Below are positions 13,701 to 23,930 of a stretch of 64,000 nucleotides of DNA, piece after piece. Each line of letters opens with the position of its first letter. Positions within the stretch are counted from its first letter, which is position 1. The notes beneath the pieces are model-generated. The model saw only the letters and a list, made by a program, of their open reading frames with translations. It made no database searches and had not been told where the DNA came from. The translations under genes and the position numbers were made by a program. The stretch comes from Phoebastria nigripes (taxonomy: Eukaryota > Chordata > Aves > Procellariiformes > Diomedeidae), in contig JAYKAV010003065.1 in the NCBI GenBank assembly GCA_035582835.1, forward strand, positions 391,271 to 455,270, written 5' to 3'.

Positions 13701-15300
13701 GGTGACTTTTAAATTGCATCGAAGAGATGTAAAGTACTGCTTTCCACCGCTGTTGTTCTCATTTCTTAGTGCAGCAGGGACCGTACTTTTGGGGCAAAGG
13801 GTGAGCATGAGAAGAGGTTACACAACGAGAAGACACGGGGCGAGCTCACAGCCAGGAGATTTGTGTATGCTCCTCAGCGGGGAGAGCACCTTGGGCAAGA
13901 CCCTGGGGCACCGTGAGCATTCCCCCTCTTCCACAGCCTGCTCAATAAATCTTAGGCTTTCTAATCTGTGATCCCAAACAAACCTGGTTCAGGATAACAG
14001 CCTGGTAATGTCCTCTGGCAAACCTTAAGAAGCTAACCAGAACGATATGCTGCCGTAGGAGCAACCAAGTAGATCTTCCAAGGTATGGCCAGCTGCAAAC
14101 CCTTTTACGGCAAAAGGCGGGAACGCGAAGCTGGCATGGGAAGGTCTGCAGGAATAAATGAACGCAGTGATGGCAGTTGAGCTGCTATTTCTCCCCTCTC
14201 TTTGCTCATCGTCCATACCAGGAAGGCGTGTGGGAACACACAGGGAAGAGCAGCTGTCTTTTACATGTTTCACATACAGAACAAACACAGAAGCTAGGAA
14301 ATTCCCCGTAACAGAAAAAGCTGTTTAAAATACATGCAAGGTTGCATACTGTTATAGCCACAGAAGAACCAGGAAATCACAAGTCAGATTTTCACTCAGC
14401 CTTTGCAACCCACAACCATGCGTTCTCGTTTTCCACATCACCTCATTCACATCCACAGCCTATCACCCCATACGCCATGCCCTCCTCTCCAAACACTGGA
14501 TGTCACCTTAACTCTGACCACAAACATAACTCCTAGGAAAAAGGAAAACAAAAACCACAGAGACACCACACAGCACTACTAAATATTTGTAAACAATCAC
14601 TGCAGGAATCACAACCTATTCCTGCAACCGGCTCCCTCTATCAGGACAACCAGCGGCGGCAGCAGCCCAGCTCAACATCTTTAACCACGGGAAACACCCG
14701 CTTCTTCCCATTCTGCCTGGTCCGAGTTCAAAGCTGCGCATTGCCCAGAAGCGGCAGGAAGAGACGCGGCTGCAGTAAGCAGGTGGTGGATGTGGGTGAA
14801 GTATTGGGAGAAGGAAAACTCGGGAGTTGTGGGATGTAAGCACAGGGCAAGGACTTCGCTAGCAGTTTTCCTGCTTTTTAAGGCTGCACTGGAAGTAAGA
14901 GCAATTGAGCAACCCTAACTGATTTTTAGAGATTTTTTGTTTCAGGTGAATTATATTTGAGCTGTCACCAATTAAATTAGGAATACGCACAAGGAGAAAG
15001 TGCGAAACATCACATTCCTGTATTTTAGGCAAAAGTGATTATTTCATAATATATCTTGATCACTTTGGGCGTTTTGAAAAGTCTCTGAAGACAAACCGGA
15101 TTTGGATGTGAGAGCTGGCTGCTTTGCATATTCATTACATTTTTGCAGCGTTTCCAAAGGACTTTTAGCAGGAGAAGAAAATTACATGTAGCTGCAGAAG
15201 CGAGACTTAGCAAATTAAATAGTCTTGTCTAGCTCTGAGATGTGCCAAAATACAACCTATTAAGTGAGTTTCACATTCAAATACAGATGCGTATCTCGCC
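10712..15300 (-). other. NAB1 upstream intron or 5' flank, no recognised gene
   Basis: This is 4.6 kb between the acceptor of the NAB1 start-codon exon and the CpG island. It should be intronic for any NAB1 transcript that starts in that island. Several short open frames occur on both strands, but none shows family resemblance or paired splice sites. No transposon was recognised. Confidence 0.6.
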
Positions 15301-15369
15301 GCAACTAATAAGAAACTTGAGACGTGCAAAAAAAACCGCGTAAGGATACAAAAAAGAGCCCAAACACTT

Positions 15370-17360
15370 CACGATTCCCACCCCTGCCCGGCCCGGGGAG
15401 GGTCACCCACCGCCCCGGCATGCCAGCCGGGACCCGGCCGCCGCCGGCCCCGGGCAGGCCGCGGATGGGAGCCGACGCGAGGGAACCCGACACAGCGGGC
15501 ACGGGGGGGGGGCGGCGGTCCCGACACGCCGCCGACACCAACTTCGCAGCCGCCGAGCCCGCTGACAGGAACACCCCCGAGCCGGGGCCCGGCACCCCTC
15601 GGGAGGCGGCGGCCGCCCGCGGGAAGCCTCCCCGGGGGCCGCTTCTCCGTGAAGGCTACACCGAGGGGCGCGGGTGCCCGGGCGGCGGACAGGCGGGGCG
15701 GTCTGCCCGGCCCGGCGGCGCCTGGAGCCACCGGGCCCGGACAACCCGTCACGTCCCACCAACGGCCGCGGGGCGGGAGGAGGGGGTGAACCACTGCGCG
15801 GGGGACGGCGGGGGGGAGAGGCCACGGAGGGGCACGGCACTACAATGCCGGGGGAGGGAGGGCNNNNNNNNNNNNNNNNNNNNNNNNNNNNNNNNNNNNN
15901 NNNNNNNNNNNNNNNNNNNNNNNNNNNNNNNNNNNNNNNNNNNNNNNNNNNNNNNNNNNNNNNNNNNNNNNNNNNNNNNNNNNNNNNNNNNNNNNNNNNN
16001 NNNNNNNNNNNNNNNNNNNNNNNNNNNNNNNNNNNNNNNNNNNNNNNNNNNNNNNNNNNNNNNNNNNNNNNNNNNNNNNNNNNNNNNNNNNNNNNNNNNN
16101 NNNNNNNNNNNNNNNNNNNNNNNNNNNNNNNNNNNNNNNNNNNNNNNNNNNNNNNNNNNNNNNNNNNNNNNNNNNNNNNNNNNNNNNNNNNNNNNNNNNN
16201 NNNNNNNNNNNNNNNNNNNNNNNNNNNNNNNNNNNNNNNNNNNNNNNNNNNNNNNNNNNNNNNNNNNNNNNNNNNNNNNNNNNNNNNNNNNNNNNNNNNN
16301 NNNNNNNNNNNNNNNNNNNNNNNNNNNNNNNNNNNNNNNNNNNNNNNNNNNNNNNNNNNNNNNNNNNNNNNNNNNNNNNNNNNNNNNNNNNNNNNNNNNN
16401 NNNNNNNNNNNNNNNNNNNNNNNNNNNNNNNNNNNNNNNNNNNNNNNNNNNNNNNNNNNNNNNNNNNNNNNNNNNNNNNNNNNNNNNNNNNNNNNNNNNN
16501 NNNNNNNNNNNNNNNNNNNNNNNNNNNNNNNNNNNNNNNNNNNNNNNNNNNNNNNNNNNNNNNNNNNNNNNNNNNNNNNNNNNNNNNNNNNNNNNNNNNN
16601 NNNNNNNNNNNNNNNNNNNNNNNNNNNNNNNNNNNNNNNNNNNNNNNNNNNNNNNNNNNNNNNNNNNNNNNNNNNNNNNNNNNCCCGCCGCGGCCGCGCC
16701 GCACCGGCTCCGCGCCGGGGTGCGGGACCCCTCCCCGCCGCCCCCCGCCCGAGCGAAGCGGGCGGCCCCGCTGGAAATCGCGGTTTCAAACTTTCCGCTC
16801 GCACGGGCGGGAGCTGCCGCCTCCCCCGGGGCCGGGGCCGGGGCCGCTCCGGGGGGCGTGCGGAGGTGCGTGCCGGGCGGGGGCCGGCGCACGGCCGAGC
16901 GCAGCCGGTGCTCCCTGACAGCCCTGCGGGGCGGGGCGGACCGGTGCGGCCGGGCGCGGAGAACCGATGGGCTGGGCCCCTGCGCGGTCTGGGCACGAGC
17001 CCGGGGACGGGGGGTGGCGGAGGTGGTAAGCGGGGACGCGGCGGTGGCAGAACTGGAAAGCAAGCGGCACGGTGAGCCCCACNCTAGTGAAAACGGTTCT
17101 GGCAGAAGACATACTCGGTGAAATAACGACCCGGTAAAGGACCGGTACCGCCGCAGGCAGAAGCAGCGGGATCTCGCTGGCACGGGCCCGCGCCCAGGGC
17201 TGCCCTCCCCGCGGGGCGCAGGGGAGCCCCAGCGACACCGCTGCCCCGGGCCGGGCTCCGCAGGGAGGGTGACACCTTCCAGCCAGCTACCCCGTGGGCT
17301 GGGTGCCCGCGGGACCGCCAGGAGGAAGACTCACCAGGCTGAGGCACTCATCACCCAGGT
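15370..17360. promoter_or_regulatory. CpG island, probable NAB1 promoter region
   Basis: The sequence changes sharply from AT-rich to very GC-rich with dense CpG dinucleotides from about 15.37 kb to 17.36 kb, interrupted by the assembly gap. It is the nearest CpG island upstream of the NAB1 start exon, which makes it the most likely main NAB1 promoter. The exact start site cannot be placed because the core of the island is missing. Confidence 0.65.
15864..16683. other. Assembly gap, 820 Ns
   Basis: An unbroken run of 820 N lies inside the CpG island, flanked on both sides by extremely GC-rich sequence. It is an assembly gap. Long open frames apparently crossing it are artefacts of the undefined bases. 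Confidence 0.99.
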
Positions 17361-17500
17361 TGCAGGACACCGTACATCACCTCTCCGGGGCGAACACCAC
17401 CTTCCTCCTCCTCCTCCTCCTCCCCCTCCTCCCTGCCCCACATGCCCCAAACGCACCAGCCCTGGGAATCGGTCCAGTCGTTAATCAAGCGTGAGGTGCG
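17335..17500 (-). other. Candidate non-coding first exon of NAB1
   Basis: On the minus strand a consensus-like donor (CTG followed by GTGAGT, at 17334-17329) ends a GC-rich segment at the edge of the CpG island. The strand and position suit a 5' UTR exon spliced to the NAB1 acceptor at 10712. The upper limit is a guess, and the segment contains a purine-rich GAG repeat. This is inference from a splice motif only. Confidence 0.25.
17404..17432. repeat. CTC trinucleotide repeat
   Basis: A run of CTC/CCT triplets with one interruption lies at the right edge of the CpG island. It is a simple microsatellite. Confidence 0.9.
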
Positions 17501-20500
17501 TGGGAAAGGGAGGCTCCACAGCCGTAGTTTGGTGTTCCCACCAAAGGTCTTGAACTGCCTCGCGCCTGGAGAGCTGCCCACCCCTGCTCCCATGGCCCCT
17601 CCGAGCGCGGCCCCGTGCCGGCTGTTTGGGAAGTGCCCCCGAGAAGGAAGGACATCCTCACACCTGGCGAGGAACGGGAGGTGTTGGTACCCCGCAGCCT
17701 GTGAGGTGCGTTTGGGTAGTACAGCAAGTGGCAGAACTCAAAATACCGAGCAGAAACAAAGTCAATCTTCCTTTTGCCTGCCTTTCGTGCTTGTGGGGTG
17801 TAGCAGTGGAAGCAGCTAATGGCGACAGCTCGGGGTACTTCCAGCGGCGATGTCGAGGATCTCATCTACAGCTTTATGAGCTCATCTCCATTAGCCATTC
17901 GATGACCCAGCGGTGGATTTTTCTTCTTTGTAAAAACTTGATGTACAACATGTAATACAACGATGGGAGATCACATTCTTGCTCCTCACAGGACTCTTGG
18001 TGAGGCTAGGGTCAAAACTTGGTCCCCTTTTAAGATACTGGGATTTCATTAGAATTTCTTATTTTAGGTTTTTAAATCTGTACACAATACAGATGTACAA
18101 AAATCCATACAAAATACCAGGTGTCAAATCAAGTGAGGAGAAATGATACCATGTATTTATTTAACTGATGGAGAGTTGATTAAAATACGAGTTTTTAATT
18201 ATGTAAGTCACATTTAGTGCAGATAACGATAGAAGAAGGATTAAATGGGAGAAAAAAATTAGAGTGTGAGGGGAAAAAAGCCTCAATAAAATATGCTTGT
18301 CTTGTAGGCAACGTCCAACTCTTCTCATGGCCAGGAATTCCTCTCACCCAGGGTTTCCTTTCAGGTTTCATTGCCTTCCAATCAATACCTTGGCTATCGG
18401 AAAGCTTTGTTACAACTCTCGGCTGTTTGTCTGAGCAGCGACCGGCCAGCCGGGAAGCCGAGTCTCGGACTGACTCTTTGGTAACCACGTCCAGATAAAA
18501 TTGAATTTCTCTTTCAGTTTTTCAAATAGAAGGCTACCGGCTTTGTAGCATCTTAATAATGAACCGATGGCAAATCACTGTCACAGAAACTACATAAATA
18601 CATCTAAAAATTAATAGATGATCTAGGAACAAAGTTCAAAAAAAAGTTTTNTAAAGATGCGGGACCGCTTTCTGTAGCTAGGGAAACACAAGCATCTTTA
18701 TTTCATGATGTTTTTATTTTGTAACACCTAAACTCTTAAAAACTTGCATTCCTGCACGGGGCATTTTCCTATTTTTCAATTAGTCGTGACCATCGAGCTA
18801 GTCACTGTGCGTTAGGCCTGCTGACACCGCCCTGCAGCCTCCCGTGGGGAAGGGTGCTGGAAGGCGGCGAGGCGGGCGCTGGAGGGCTCGCCCAGCCACA
18901 CAAGGCCCCTCTGTCCGTCCCCTCGCCTCTCCCCCTCCTGCCTGCCCACGTACGCATGGCACGGACGGGTGGGCAGCTGGCAGGAGCAAAGGCTCCGTCT
19001 ACATTGCATACCCTGACTGGGAAACAGGCACGCTGCTCTTGAGGCTGCTGGCAAATCCATGCCACAAATCAGCAATTGCCCAATCCCAAAATCATCCCGC
19101 GGGCAAAACTGCCGCCGACTGTACAGAAGGGATGTTGCCCAAGGAAAAATACCTGTTGCCTGCAGAAACGGGCAGCACCTGCACCTAGAACCCCTCTGCA
19201 AAGCAGAGGCATGGTCAGCCCAGCTTTTGCCTGAAACGGGAGCGACTGTGGTTGTCTCCTTGACTTTGGGGTGTGATCCAGTATCCCGACAGAGCAGACG
19301 AGGAGGTAGAGGCAGCTTTTCTCCCTGGCATGCTGTGGTTCCCATGAGAAAACTCAATTGCGCATTGCCCAGCAAAACCACAAAAATGTTCACAGTGCTG
19401 CCTTCTCTCCTCCCACTCAAAATGTTTTTGCATATGCCTTTAGGCACTACAATCATGGCAATTAAAGCTGTAAAATATTATTAGTATCACACTTCTATAG
19501 ACTTTTCATCCTAAATACTTTATATACCATGCATACAGCGCAACAGAAATGCAGCCACTTGTATGGGGAAAAGGAGCAGGGATGGTGCACCTCGAGATGG
19601 GGAGTCAAATTTTCACCAGGGATGCTCAATGCAAATCCCTTCTCCTGCAAGAAGTTCCCAGGACACCTCTGCTCTGCAGAGATCCTGCACACCTGGAACT
19701 GTGCGTGCCTATCCTAGAAAGACTAACATCACTGCTTCAGGAGCGTTCAGATGGATTTGCAGAGATCCTTACAGCACTTAGCTGTGCTTCTGATGGCTGC
19801 CAGCTAATGAGGTGTAACTCAGCCCTGTCCCGGGCTACTGAATATATCAGGGCAGATGTAGGAGAGGGCTGAGTAGACCATAGCCCCGCTCTGTGGCACG
19901 TGCTTAGACCAGGAACGGTGGCATATCTGCTCCAGTCTGGCATCTCGCGCTGGGGAAGAGGAATAGGACAAGCGTGCTCTGCTGTCTCCCTTCACCAGTA
20001 GATCTGAGAATGCTGGGCAAAAAGCCAGAGGCAGCCGATGAGACAAATTGAGACTTCCCCAGTGAAAAGCAAGGAAGTGTTTTTACAGTGTTTTTTAGCA
20101 CTATCCTATCATTAAAATTCAAATACTTTCCTGCCCAGGTACTGCTTCCGCTTACATCCCACAGAGGACAAACCAGCGCCGAGTCTGATCCTTCTCCCGA
20201 ATGTCCTGACATCTGGAGGTAAAAATCTTCTTCAGAAGATGTCTGCCCTGCACAAATGGGAAGGGAGGGATGGAAAGAGTTCTGGTAATTTTATAGCTGT
20301 TTTCATGCTTTTATATTTTGATTTTGAAATGGTTGAGTGTGCTGAGAGTGGGTAGGTGAAAGCAAGAAATTGTAACGCTAAGAAAGTAAATAAATCAGGT
20401 GGATCCAGTGACGGAGGTAGCAGAACTTCAGCTCAGAAGACAACCTCTATTTCAGACCTCCTTTCTTTCCTAAAATGCTTGCAAGCTAGGGAATAAATGC

Positions 20501-21251
20501 CCAATTTTAAAACCCTTACCTAGTGTGAGGACTATCTAGTCTGATCTTCTTCATGACACAGGCCCTACAGAGTGCTGAAAAGCTTGTGATGAACATTCAA
20601 TGGAATGCACAAAGAGCACACACACCCTTTGCACCCAAATAAACCCACCCAACCTTCTACGCATGCTTTTTCTACCACCGTGCTAAGGTACCTAGGTGGG
20701 CATCATTAAAATTCTGGCCAATTCCACGAAGTGATTTGGTTCCTCAAGACCTCCAAAGAACGAGAAACGGGGTTACGCATGGCACGTGCAGATTTCTAGG
20801 CAGACATGTTCTGCTGCTCCTCAAGGACTCCCCATAGCCATTGCTGTTCAAGCAGTCCTGCCCCAGCGGGCTCTGCGAGAGAGATAACATGCTCTGCCAT
20901 AGAAAATTTGCAAGGCTGAGCAGTGTGGGGCATGGGGAGGTAAAGCACAGGGTTAGAAAGGGAGAAGCGATAGATGTGCTGTCACCTCTACAGAGCCGGG
21001 AGCAGGGAGTATCTCTGCAGAAGCGGCTCATTCCTTCCCCACTCAGCGCACAGACCTCGCCGGTACAGTCTGACTCTCTGATGTTCTGTCTGATTAAACA
21101 AAAAAAGATTGGAATCACACATGGCATAGGGACACTTTCATAATATACAGAAGAAATCTGCAGATGATCAGTTCTCTATTTCCTCAGACTCCCCAGATTG
21201 CAAGATTGACGAGGAATCTGAGTAGGATACGAGTGCCACAGAATCAAAGGG

Positions 21252-21273
21252 AAAAAAAAAAAAAAAAAAAAAA
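21252..21273. repeat. Poly-A run
   Basis: Twenty-two consecutive A, about 100 bp before the CGG-repeat patch. Confidence 0.85.
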
Positions 21274-21369
21274 TCAGCAGTGAGCAATTATATTCAAGGA
21301 GACAAGACGGCAAGTCAGACCCAGAGGCAACTCCAAGGCTGCCAACACAGCAGCTGGTACAGCTCCCCG

Positions 21370-21510
21370 AGGAGCTCCACGCAGAACGTCTCCATGGTTG
21401 GTCCCCAGCTTCCCCGACTGCCACCGGAGGAGCGGAGAGGCGGCGGCGGCGGCGGAGGAGCGGAGCGCAGGGGCGTAGGTGCCACCTCTCCCCCTCGCCC
21501 CAGTCTGCCT
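21370..21510 (-). promoter_or_regulatory. CGG-repeat GC-rich patch with a strong-context ATG
   Basis: The patch holds a CGG/GCC run (21439-21456) and clustered CpGs, like a small 5' UTR. On the minus strand an ATG in near-ideal Kozak context (CCAACCATGG) follows the repeat and opens a 26-codon frame starting METFCVELLGELYQLL and ending at a stop. It could be the 5' end of an unannotated minus-strand transcript or chance; I recognise no protein family. Confidence 0.25.
21439..21456. repeat. CGG trinucleotide repeat
   Basis: About six GGC units lie within a GC-rich patch. They are listed separately because CGG runs often sit in 5' UTRs and are unstable. Confidence 0.85.
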
Positions 21511-23689
21511 CCTTCTAGCAGGTCACAGCTGCTAGCTGGGGCGCACACACGCAGAAGTACTGCTGAAAATGCATGTTGAAACATATTTCTCAGGGAGGCT
21601 ATTAATGCCTGTGAAGAAAANGCTCAAATTTTTCACTGTTAATGGAGAAGAGAAAAATGCATTGCATAAACACAAATTTTATTAGCTGTCATTGAGGAGG
21701 CTGCAGGGTCTAGTGGCTGGACAGTGTGGCCAGGGCCAGAGACAGCTGCACTCTCTTTCTAGCTCTCCTCTGCCAACGTCAGACAAGTTATTTCACCTTG
21801 CAGCACCTCAGTTCCCCCATCTGGAAATTAGGATAATGATTTGACTGCTTCCTCAGTGAAGCAATTCTAGATCTGCTGATGAAGAGTGCTGGGTCAGAGG
21901 CAAGGATTATTATTTAGCATCATAACTATCCCTACCGTTGTGCAACAGGCAGGACTTGCTGAACAGACGACAGCAGTTGTTCGAGACCATGCCCCAGAAA
22001 GTTTACAGTCTCCAAAACACTATACCTACAAATTCATCCAATGCCATAAAGAACAAATACGGAGCAGGATGTATCTTTGGCAGCTACACCACCTGACTGA
22101 ATGCATGGCTGGGAAAAGAGTTTTGAAGAAGAGTTTGTGTGCTTGGCGCACGTAAATCAGAAGGTGGCTTCAAATGAAAAGGACAGTACCCCCCACACTC
22201 AGAAAGCTGTGCAGGATGGGGTGGAGCGGAGCTTCCAGAAAAAGAGACATTTAAACTTGGAGGGTGAAAACCAGGAGAACAGGGTCAGGGCTGATAGCAG
22301 AGGAAATTATCTCATCAACGCGGCAAGTGATATCTTTCTATTGATTTTCAAATGAATAGATTTTATGGCCAGGAGCAACTGTTTGAAATCATCATAGTCT
22401 CACCTCTTGTACCCTGAAGATCTAAGAATTTCATCTAGTCATTTGAATTAGATTAATCCTATGTAAATAGAAGTGTGCTAATTATAGTCAGTTGGAGGAT
22501 ACAGATTCATCACAGACAAAGACCTGTGCAAGCATACAGATCGTTAAACAAGACTTTGCTAAAACTTCGTCAAAACAGGCACAAACCTGGAAATCGCTCC
22601 ATTTTAGAGTTGTGCCTGCGCGGTATTTTGGCCATGCCCATTTCAGTCCCTCGGGAAACACAGGTCCTGCTGCTGTCCTCCCTTGAGGCACAGACCCGAG
22701 CCATGCATGCTTCTACAGCNGAAGGTGGGGAAGGGCTGCACGACGGGCAGTTGATAGTCAAACTAGCAACTGCTTCTCTGGCCACCACACGCACCACCAC
22801 ACCATTTCTTGCAAGGGCGAGAAGGTACTCGTGCTGGCTCCACTCCGGTGTCACCGAAGCACTTGGGAAGAGCTGGGCAAAACATCTGATAGCCGGGAAA
22901 TGTGATGAAACATGGAGCCCTGGAGGAACTGAACATCTTCACAGGTTCAGCCTGCGTCTGACGAAGAGCTTCATCTGAAAAGCACGGGGAGGAGGAACAA
23001 CTGCTGAGATGTCAAAATACACCATTTCAATGTTTACGAAATAGCAGGGCTGAACTTTTTGCTTTGAAACGGCCTGTTAAAAAGCACCCCAAAACATAAA
23101 AACAACAGCAAAAAAAAAAAAAAAATTACTTTCAAGAGCTCAGTACGCTGAGTATTGTGATGATGACAGAATCATCATCTTGGCTCAGACACTNCTTTGG
23201 TCAAATAAAAAATACAGACACGGCAATAGTGCTTGTGGTTTGGGACACAGTTTTATTTCCATGCCTTTCAGCCATAAAACCAAAAAGGCCATTCTTTGCC
23301 CAGTCCTAATGAAGATACGGGGGGGGGGGAAGCAAGAAAATACACTAACTGCGAGCATATCTACTGGTAGGTTTGCTAGGGTGAGGCTTGTATGAGACCT
23401 CTATGAAGAGACGGGAAAGCATCAAAGGACTTGTGACCCTCCCTGTGTGGTTGCCACCATCAGTGGCTGCCGATTGCCACCCCTCCTGCGCCAACCCTGG
23501 CCCTCATCCCAACCGAAGGAAACCAGTGTCTGCAACACAAGCGAATGAGGCGCCAGTGGAGGCTGCAAACCCCAAAAGCTCAGGAGTGCAACGAGGGGGA
23601 GCATAAAACCATCTCCCTGAGCCCCCGGGTATTGCCAAGGCATTGCTCAGGACCCTCCTTCAAGGCAAAACTAGTTTATTATTTAATCC

Positions 23690-23930
23690 TTGATCTGTAA
23701 AAATAGCTGGAGCCGGCAGCAGGAAGGGATGGCGGGAGCCGGCAGCTCCGGCGTGAGCGACAGCGCGCGCGGCACCGCACCTCCGGAGTGGGAGTTTGGC
23801 TTCACAGCCAGGCGCTCAGATCTCATCAGTAGCCTGAGGGGGTTTTCAGTTTGTAACTTTAATCTTTTAATCTGGCTCTCTCCTCGTGTGCGTGGGCGAG
23901 GAGCACGCGGTGGTGGGTTAATCCTCTGAC
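23690..23930 (+). other. Small CpG-rich patch with an open frame, possible first exon
   Basis: CpG density rises locally (GCGTGAGCGACAGCGCGCGC). On the plus strand an ATG in good context at 23729 opens a 66-codon frame beginning MAGAGSSGVSDSARGTAPPE, which has the alanine/glycine/serine-rich character typical of vertebrate first exons. A possible donor (GGC then GTGAGC) lies 27 nt into the frame. There is no family match and no confirmed splice partner. Confidence 0.2.

Noticed and set aside
15324..17183. Several very long open frames (400-580 codons) crossing the CpG island
   Set aside because: They are open only because 820 Ns are read as undefined residues; the flanking translations are GC-rich nonsense in every frame.
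18812..19456. 214-codon minus-strand open frame
   Set aside because: It lies in a locally GC-rich segment where stops are rarer, has irregular Cys/Arg/Ser-rich composition, no recognised domain, and overlapping open frames in several other frames.
22475..22978. 167-codon plus-strand open frame
   Set aside because: No recognisable domain, contains an undefined base, and lacks a convincing promoter or splice structure.
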